Of a DNA stretch of 64,000 bases, positions 58,400 through 64,000 are shown piece by piece (position 1 is the stretch's first letter; each line of letters begins with the position of its first letter). The DNA is from Holothuria scabra (lineage: Eukaryota; Echinodermata; Holothuroidea; Aspidochirotida; Holothuriidae). The stretch lies in assembly GCA_037179385.1 (NCBI GenBank), contig CM074188.1, positions 26,739,318 to 26,803,317 on the forward strand, written 5' to 3'. Under the pieces are notes generated by a model. It was not told where the DNA came from. It worked only from the letters and a program-made list of their open reading frames with translations, and did not search any database. A program made the position numbers and the translations under genes.

Positions 58400-60150
58400 G
58401 TGAGTTTTTGTGATGCTTTGATTTGCCTTGTCGAGACAAACCAAAGAGGTAATTACAATATACCCTCCTACGATGTTCTATCCTGCGGAGCAGACTCTGT
58501 AGTAGCCGAAAGATGGCGCTCTCTCAAAATCATAATACATACACCTCTCTAAACAGTATAATATACAGAGTCTGCATACCTTCGTCCAGTTTCCATTTAC
58601 AGGAATCCTGCATTTTGAGGGACAAATTAGTAAACGTAAGATGGTCACGTGGTGTACGAAACAAGTTTGAATAGTGTATTTTCGTACATATAACTGATAC
58701 AACGAACGGCGAACAACCTAATTAGCTTTTGTAGGTGGAAAATGTGTATCAGGCCATACGTTTGATGCATAAATATTACCTATTACGCGAGATATAACTT
58801 AGTATTTTAATTTTTGTTGTGACGTCATATTTGGTGGTTGTAAATGAGATTCGCTAGAAAGTTGGCAGGCTATTGTATACCGTAGGTATGCCATGTAACT
58901 TAGTTGGAAACGTGGGCTGTTCAACAGTGAAGCTGTTGAAAGACTCATAGTATTATTTATAGTAGCGAAAGTAGGATTTTTGATATTTGAATGTAGAAGT
59001 TGAAATGCAAACACAATAGCCTGCTTACAGCAGGCTAACGATGTTCCTAACTTAGTCTTTAGTTATTGGCATGAGCGTGACAAGTTAGTAGTATGTATAG
59101 ATCATATGCATTGGAATGTGAGGTATGGGATGCAGTAACTCAAAAACTAGACAATTGTACTTGCATGGCAATTACTAATTGAAGCCTTGAAAATGTGCAC
59201 ACTTGGGACTTTCTTATAAACAAAATGAAGCATATTGTTGGGACTGGTTCCCTGATGAAAGTGGAATATTTCCCACACATGCAGGGGGGAGGGGGGCATG
59301 GTTCCTTGTTTACTGTTTGAGGAGGTCTATGTGAGAAAAAACAGTATGTAATCTACTGAGCACTGGTGTTTAAACAAAAGTACTCACCTGGATGTAACGA
59401 TATCGATAAGCTACTATTTTTAATCAGTTGCCCAACCTGGATGTAACGCATTACGGGATATTAGCCTTTAAGGAGATCCGTCATGGCTACCACAGTTTTT
59501 CGGGAAAAACTATGGTTCCCAATTATAGTTCCCGACCACTGGTTCATTACTCCTATTAGCTGCTTCAATGAGCAGCAGATTTCATTACCATTCTGGTACA
59601 ATAGAAGCCCAACAACTTTGGGGTTCAAATAACAACTTACAACAAATCCTGAAATAAGTGCTGGCAAAAAGGTAATCAAATCACTTAAGTGCACTGAAGG
59701 GCTACATCCCCTTTCAGCTTTTTCTGAGATAAAGTGCTATCAAATATCAACTTTCATGGTTATTTTCAAATGCTTAAATTGGCATATAATTAGTACTGCG
59801 AACAGTTCCTGACAAGATTGTTCTAAGGGTATCTTTTCCGGTATGGATATTGGTAGGTTATTACTTTTATTATTTGCCCCAAAATCTTTGTACCTCATTG
59901 AACTTTGCCTCAGACTGTGTGGTACACTATTTGTGATGACACAGGCCTAACCCTATGCAAAAATATCGACCCTGGACTGACGTGGCTTTCCTAATATGCA
60001 GTTAACCAGTTGCAGTGTCTACACTAAGCACACCTTTTGTTCTAGGACGTGCCTAACAGTCAAATGTTAGTGTTGTTTTGTAATGTTAGGCTTTAGGCCT
60101 ACGTTACTGTGTTGGGCAAGACTACCAAAACTTTCATAATGTAAAGTACT
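58400..60150. other. Non-coding segment, no gene seen
   Basis: About 1.7 kb with no domain-bearing frame. A piece near 59745-59815 is a diverged partner of 43245-43300, an old repeat of unknown type. Confidence 0.55.
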
Positions 60151-60160
60151 GTAAAGTAAA

Positions 60161-60261
60161 GTAAAGGACTAGGCCTATGTATGGACAGTCGCATAATTGC
60201 TCCCTATACATATGTATAGGGAGCAATGACGCGAACTTCGATACATAGTCCTTTACTGAGA
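60161..60261. repeat. Foldback with a perfect 32-bp palindrome at its centre
   Basis: The centre 60196-60227 is perfectly self-complementary: ATTGCTCCCTATACAT and ATGTATAGGGAGCAAT. Outside it the arms are imperfect, with GTAAAGGACTA on the left and TAGTCCTTTAC on the right. A small foldback MITE is likely. Confidence 0.85.
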
Positions 60262-61029
60262 ACTATGACAACTTTAATGTACCATTGGTAGGCTGCCCTT
60301 TCCTCTGTTTTTAGTTGACAAACTAAAACAAAAATTGAAAATACGATAGAGATGGGCGATCCACACACGGTAATGCAATCAACAACAAATGTAATATCTT
60401 GAAATTGGTGGTGGATCATTCCCTGGCCTTGGTTATACTGTCGCAACCGCATTAACAAGGCAGTACACAGTACCAGGTAGTATATAAGCATGAACATTGT
60501 AGTTGGTCGACTTGCTTGAATTGAGTGCGGTCAACAAAATTGCATGATGAAACATTTCCTACAAAACAAAGTGACCTATGTTGGAAAATGCAACCTTTCA
60601 AATTTATTTTGAAATCCCTGAAAGGTATAAATTGATTTCAAACTATATTTACAAGTTTTTTCAACCAGAGAGGAAGCCTTCAATGCAAAACAGTACCTTT
60701 GAATGTGGAATTAATTCTTGATTTGCACTTTACCACCTTACTCTACAGGAGTTGTTCAGACAGATCCCCTTATAAAGAAATGGTTAAACTTTGTTGAAAA
60801 TCCCCCTGCAGAACAACTTAACATAACTGCGCAGCTGTTCCACTGTACAAACGAGCATCTTGCGATTGCAATATGAATCCAAAAGGATCATGGATGTAAT
60901 ATTCATCAGCACGGCCGCTCACGAAATCATGTGACTGAACGAGCAATCCCTACAATCAAAGCTGTGGCTTCGATGAACAAGTAACATATGGGAATGCCAC
61001 AATGGAAAGTTGCGTTCGTCTAAGTGGAG

Positions 61030-61620
61030 TGCACATGTTGTTCTACTTTGACCTCATTTGACCTTTTGACTTTTTTTTGACCCTTTGATTTCTCTTCAAG
61101 AAGCAAACATAAAGGCAATTAAACTACTCTCCTGCAATTTCTAACTCGAGTTATTTAAGTTAAAGGTTAGTTGTGTGTGTGAGTGGGTGTGTGTGTGTGT
61201 GTGCATTATATGAATTGGGATACGAGACATATTGTGCAATAACTCAGTAACTAGGTGATATACTGTAGGGAGGTCACATAATGGTCAGTTGTGTTCATGT
61301 AAAATGCATGTGTTGACCTCCTTTGATCTCATTTGGCCTTCCAGCATTTGGGCCTTCTTTGTAAGGTCTGGATTTGAAATGTTGAGATGGACCAAAAAGG
61401 CAATTAACTACCCTCCTGTACAGTCCCAAACTCAAGTGAATAACACTTTAGTGAAAGGTGATGAGTGTGTGTATTTGTCACATGGAAATGGGAGGTATTG
61501 GCCGTAATAACTTGAAAAATCAAGTGATCTATTGCTCTCAAGCTTGCAAGTGTTTTTATGATTTTGAAGTTTAATGAGCCCTTTTGATTTTTGTGAAGGT
61601 CAAAAGGGGTTGGGGTTGAA
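61030..61620 (+). repeat. Eroded GT/AGGTCA-type element fragments
   Basis: TTGACCTCATTTGACCTTTTG near 61049 is in inverted orientation. A GT microsatellite (61173-61203), TAACTCAGTAACTAGG and GTTGACCTCCTTTGATCTC follow. They resemble 57690-58160 more than the main family. Confidence 0.55.
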
Positions 61621-61645
61621 GGTGTAAATGCCTTACCTTGCTACT

Positions 61646-62918
61646 CCTTAAATCAGTGGCATAGCTAGGATATTTTCCAGAGGGGGCAAAGCTTGAAAAT
61701 TTCCCCAAAACTTTTCAGTTTCAGTATATTTTCAAGGTCAAGATGCATGTATTACATACAAAATACATAAATTTATGATAATAACAAGATTATCATGAAG
61801 TCATGTTTTGTTACCTACAAAAAAGTTAATACATGGCCTACAAGATCCTGAAGCTGCCTACTGTATACATAGGATTAAGGCAATGTCATCATGGGCCCGT
61901 CGTCACCCCCATCCCCAGTGATTAGTTAGATTAATATGCCGAACAGATTAAATAGATTAATTTTCCAGTCCAGATCAGTCCATAACCTGCCCGGTACTAG
62001 CTTGTAGGATGAGAGGCCATTAAATACTTAAACTTAACCCAGGGTGCTGTCAACCAATAGGTAGGAAACTGGGCTGTTAAACCTCGCCTAATCTAACCCA
62101 GGGCATTGTCAACTTAAGTGACAGGTGAGAGTGACACGAGGAGCGCGACCATCCGTTCGCGCGGAGCATCCTGCCAGGTGAAATTTTGCTAAAAACACCC
62201 CTAGATTGCAGGAAATGACACTCCCTGTGCCTAATTACTGCATGCTTAGAATGCCATATTTTTCTTGTCCTGAAAACTTTTAAGGAGACATATTGTTCAC
62301 AATATATATAAAAAGGAAAAATTGGAAACTCTAAGGCCTACCGGTATGTATTGCTGACAGTCTTAAATCGCATATAAATATAATGGTTGTGGAACAAAAA
62401 CAAATGGAAATTGTGATAATTAAATGAGGGAATATTTTGTTCATGAGGCTATGATTTTGTTACTATTTATTAGCAACATATTATCCAATAGTGCACCAAG
62501 TTGATAGACATAACATATTAGCTCAACAATACGTAGGGAACTAGCTCAATGATGGTATCCTATGCTCCGGTCTTATAGCCTGTCAGTGTTGCGCAGTATA
62601 CGCTGAACCGATCAAAATACCCTGCATGTGTACCAGAGAACATTCACGCTGCTGCAGAGAGGGCATTTCTGCGGAACGCGAGTCAAGCGTGCTTCATGCT
62701 GCAGTGACACAGATGAGATCTGGGGAAATATGTTGCATGAAAATTCGAGTTATGCACGGAATGTTTCACAATTACTTTTAGTGAGAAAACTTTAACCAAA
62801 TAGGAAAGAGAAGTATTATTTCGTCAGCTTGACCAAATTCAACAGATTTCCCCAAAATATTTTCCGGGGGGGAACTTGCCCCCCTCCCCCCCCCATTGGC
62901 TGCGCCACTGCCTTAAAT
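61646..62918. mobile_element. hAT-like non-autonomous element with perfect 8-bp target duplication
   Basis: Element 61654-62910 (1257 bp) begins CAGTGGCATAGCTAGG and ends TTGGCTGCGCCACTG. It is flanked by identical CCTTAAAT at 61646-61653 and 62911-62918. G-rich sequence follows the left end and C-rich sequence precedes the right end in inverted fashion. No transposase frame was seen. A SINE-tail-like piece (GGAAACTGGGCTGTTAAACC) near 62071 may be a nested insertion. Confidence 0.9.
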
Positions 62919-63097
62919 ACAAAATCGCCTTGAATGCAAGGAACCATAGTGCCCTTGGGCTCTTTTTTTTGGGGGGGGGTGGGGGTTGACCCAGTTTTTA
63001 ATACCTTGGATCAATCAAGCAGTGGTATGTCTAGAGAATATGATGTAGTGATATGGCTTGCCATTAGTTCAGACCTGCTGATTTAACGTGACGTGTG

Positions 63098-63339
63098 CGG
63101 CTGGGTTAGTTGCCGTTTGGTCTACCCTGGGAAAATAAAATATTCCGGGTGTCACATGATCAACGAAGACACCAGATCTGCCTTCGCTATCTCAGAAAAC
63201 ACAAAATCAGAACACCAAATCATGTGACTTTGTGTTTTCAGAGATAGCAAAGGCACATTTGGTGTCTTCGTTGATCACGTGACACCCAGAATATCATTTC
63301 ATTTTCCGGGGGTAGACCAAACGGCAAGTAACCCAGCCG
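63098..63339. repeat. 242-bp near-perfect palindrome (foldback MITE)
   Basis: The left arm begins CGGCTGGGTTAGTTGCCGTT and continues through GGTGTCACATGATCAACGAA to GAAAACACAAA. The right arm is its complement, from TTTGTGTTTTC to AACGGCAAGTAACCCAGCCG. The arms are about 108-110 bp with roughly one difference per ten bases; the loop is about 23 bases. Confidence 0.92.
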
Positions 63340-63720
63340 TAGGCGTAATGAATGGGAAGTCCAGCTGGTCAAAAGTGTCGTGGAAACTTGTTTGCTCAAA
63401 GATATAAAAGTAAAATTAAAAACAACATCTTAGATTGGCAGATAGTGCTACATGGATAGAGCATGTGTCTAATTGCATAGGAAAGGCCCATTACCACGAT
63501 GTCAGAAAAACTCCAATGACAACTAATCCTCTTCCTAACTCAACTCTGGAGCTCAACTTACTGGCTGAAATGAACCTTATCTTGACCAATGAGAGCTTTT
63601 ATTGTCGGAATTTATTCATGCATGGCACACTGAAATGCTGTGCTGGGCCTGCATAGGACAGTCTCTCCCAACAGTTGTGAGGCAGACATCACAAAGCAAA
63701 AATTTTGTAAGCTAGACCAC

Positions 63721-64000
63721 AGACTTCCTATACATGGACAGAGCATACTGCACAGTACGTTGTCGCCACCGTACGTGTGGGAAAAAGCGCACCAAGATGG
63801 CTGTCTGCTATGATTTTGTGTGAAAGGTTGGACTTGCTCAAGTATATCAGCATACTTTGCAAGAAAGTTAAAATATTTTTGAAACATGGCAATGTAATGT
63901 GAAAATCACTAAACGTATTACTGGAATATAATATTGTTTCCCATTCAAGTTTAACTTTTGCTTAAAATATTACAGTCATCGTCAAATCAGATGATTTATA
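63721..64000. mobile_element. ACAGAGCAT-family MITE, continues past the window
   Basis: ACTTCCTATACATGGACAGA begins the copy. CACCAAGATGGC, TTTTGTGTGAAAGGTTGGAC and TTGCTCAAGTA follow, matching the reverse complement of 23320-23430. The distal end would lie beyond base 64000. Confidence 0.82.

Noticed and set aside
57009..64000. Next exon of the NIDO domain
   Set aside because: I looked for a phase-0 acceptor followed by a NIDO-like frame and found none convincing. The 73-codon frame at 63435-63656 has no NIDO motif.

Overview
The window is eukaryotic genomic DNA, AT-rich and intron-rich. It holds one very large gene on the + strand, and I found no second gene I could support. The gene is open at both ends: its start lies before base 1 and its last exons lie after base 64000. 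I reconstructed 15 exons by eye from reading frame, GT/AG splice sites and intron phase. Together they give 8046 coding bases (2682 codons), and every junction keeps the frame. The mix of extracellular modules and the dispersed repeats suggest a marine invertebrate, most likely an invertebrate deuterostome (echinoderm, hemichordate or lancelet type). I cannot name the species.

The predicted protein is a giant secreted or cell-surface mucin-like glycoprotein. Exon 1 (bases 2-5791) encodes about 1850 residues of Thr/Ser-rich tandem repeats and then the start of a von Willebrand D (VWD) domain. Exons 2-7 complete VWD, C8, TIL and a TILa/EGF-like module, as in zonadhesin, FCGBP and the gel-forming mucins. 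Exons 8-9 are LDL-receptor class A modules, exons 10-11 are sushi (CCP) modules, and exons 12-13 are calcium-binding EGF modules. Exons 14-15 begin a NIDO (nidogen-type) domain that runs off the window. VWD-C8-TIL placed upstream of LDLa-CCP-EGF-NIDO is the most interesting coding feature.

The introns are crowded with mobile and tandem DNA. (1) A recurrent element has a hairpin head (GATTCCTTGCC), a GT microsatellite and 140-165 bp tandem monomers, each with a motif close to AGGTCAAAGGTCA, then an AGCCttttGGCT tail. It lies at about 8.9-10.8, 13.2-16.6, 17.3-19.1, 25.9-26.3, 27.6-28.8, 41.3-42.3 and 54.9-56.1 kb. (2) Two hAT-like elements carry 8-bp duplications: 45901-47022, with a decayed BED-type ORF, and 61654-62910, with a perfect duplication. 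(3) TTAA-flanked non-autonomous elements lie at 30255-30508, nested in a SINE, and at 36363-37834, a 1.5 kb element with long inverted arms splitting a satellite. (4) A tRNA-derived SINE family has a TAAC tail. (5) A MITE family has ACAGAGCAT ends. (6) A 242-bp near-perfect palindrome lies at 63098-63339. (7) Minisatellites sit just upstream of exons 8, 10 and 11.

All calls come from reading the sequence. No database search, splice predictor or RNA evidence was available, so exon borders are predictions and repeat borders are approximate unless a target-site duplication is stated.
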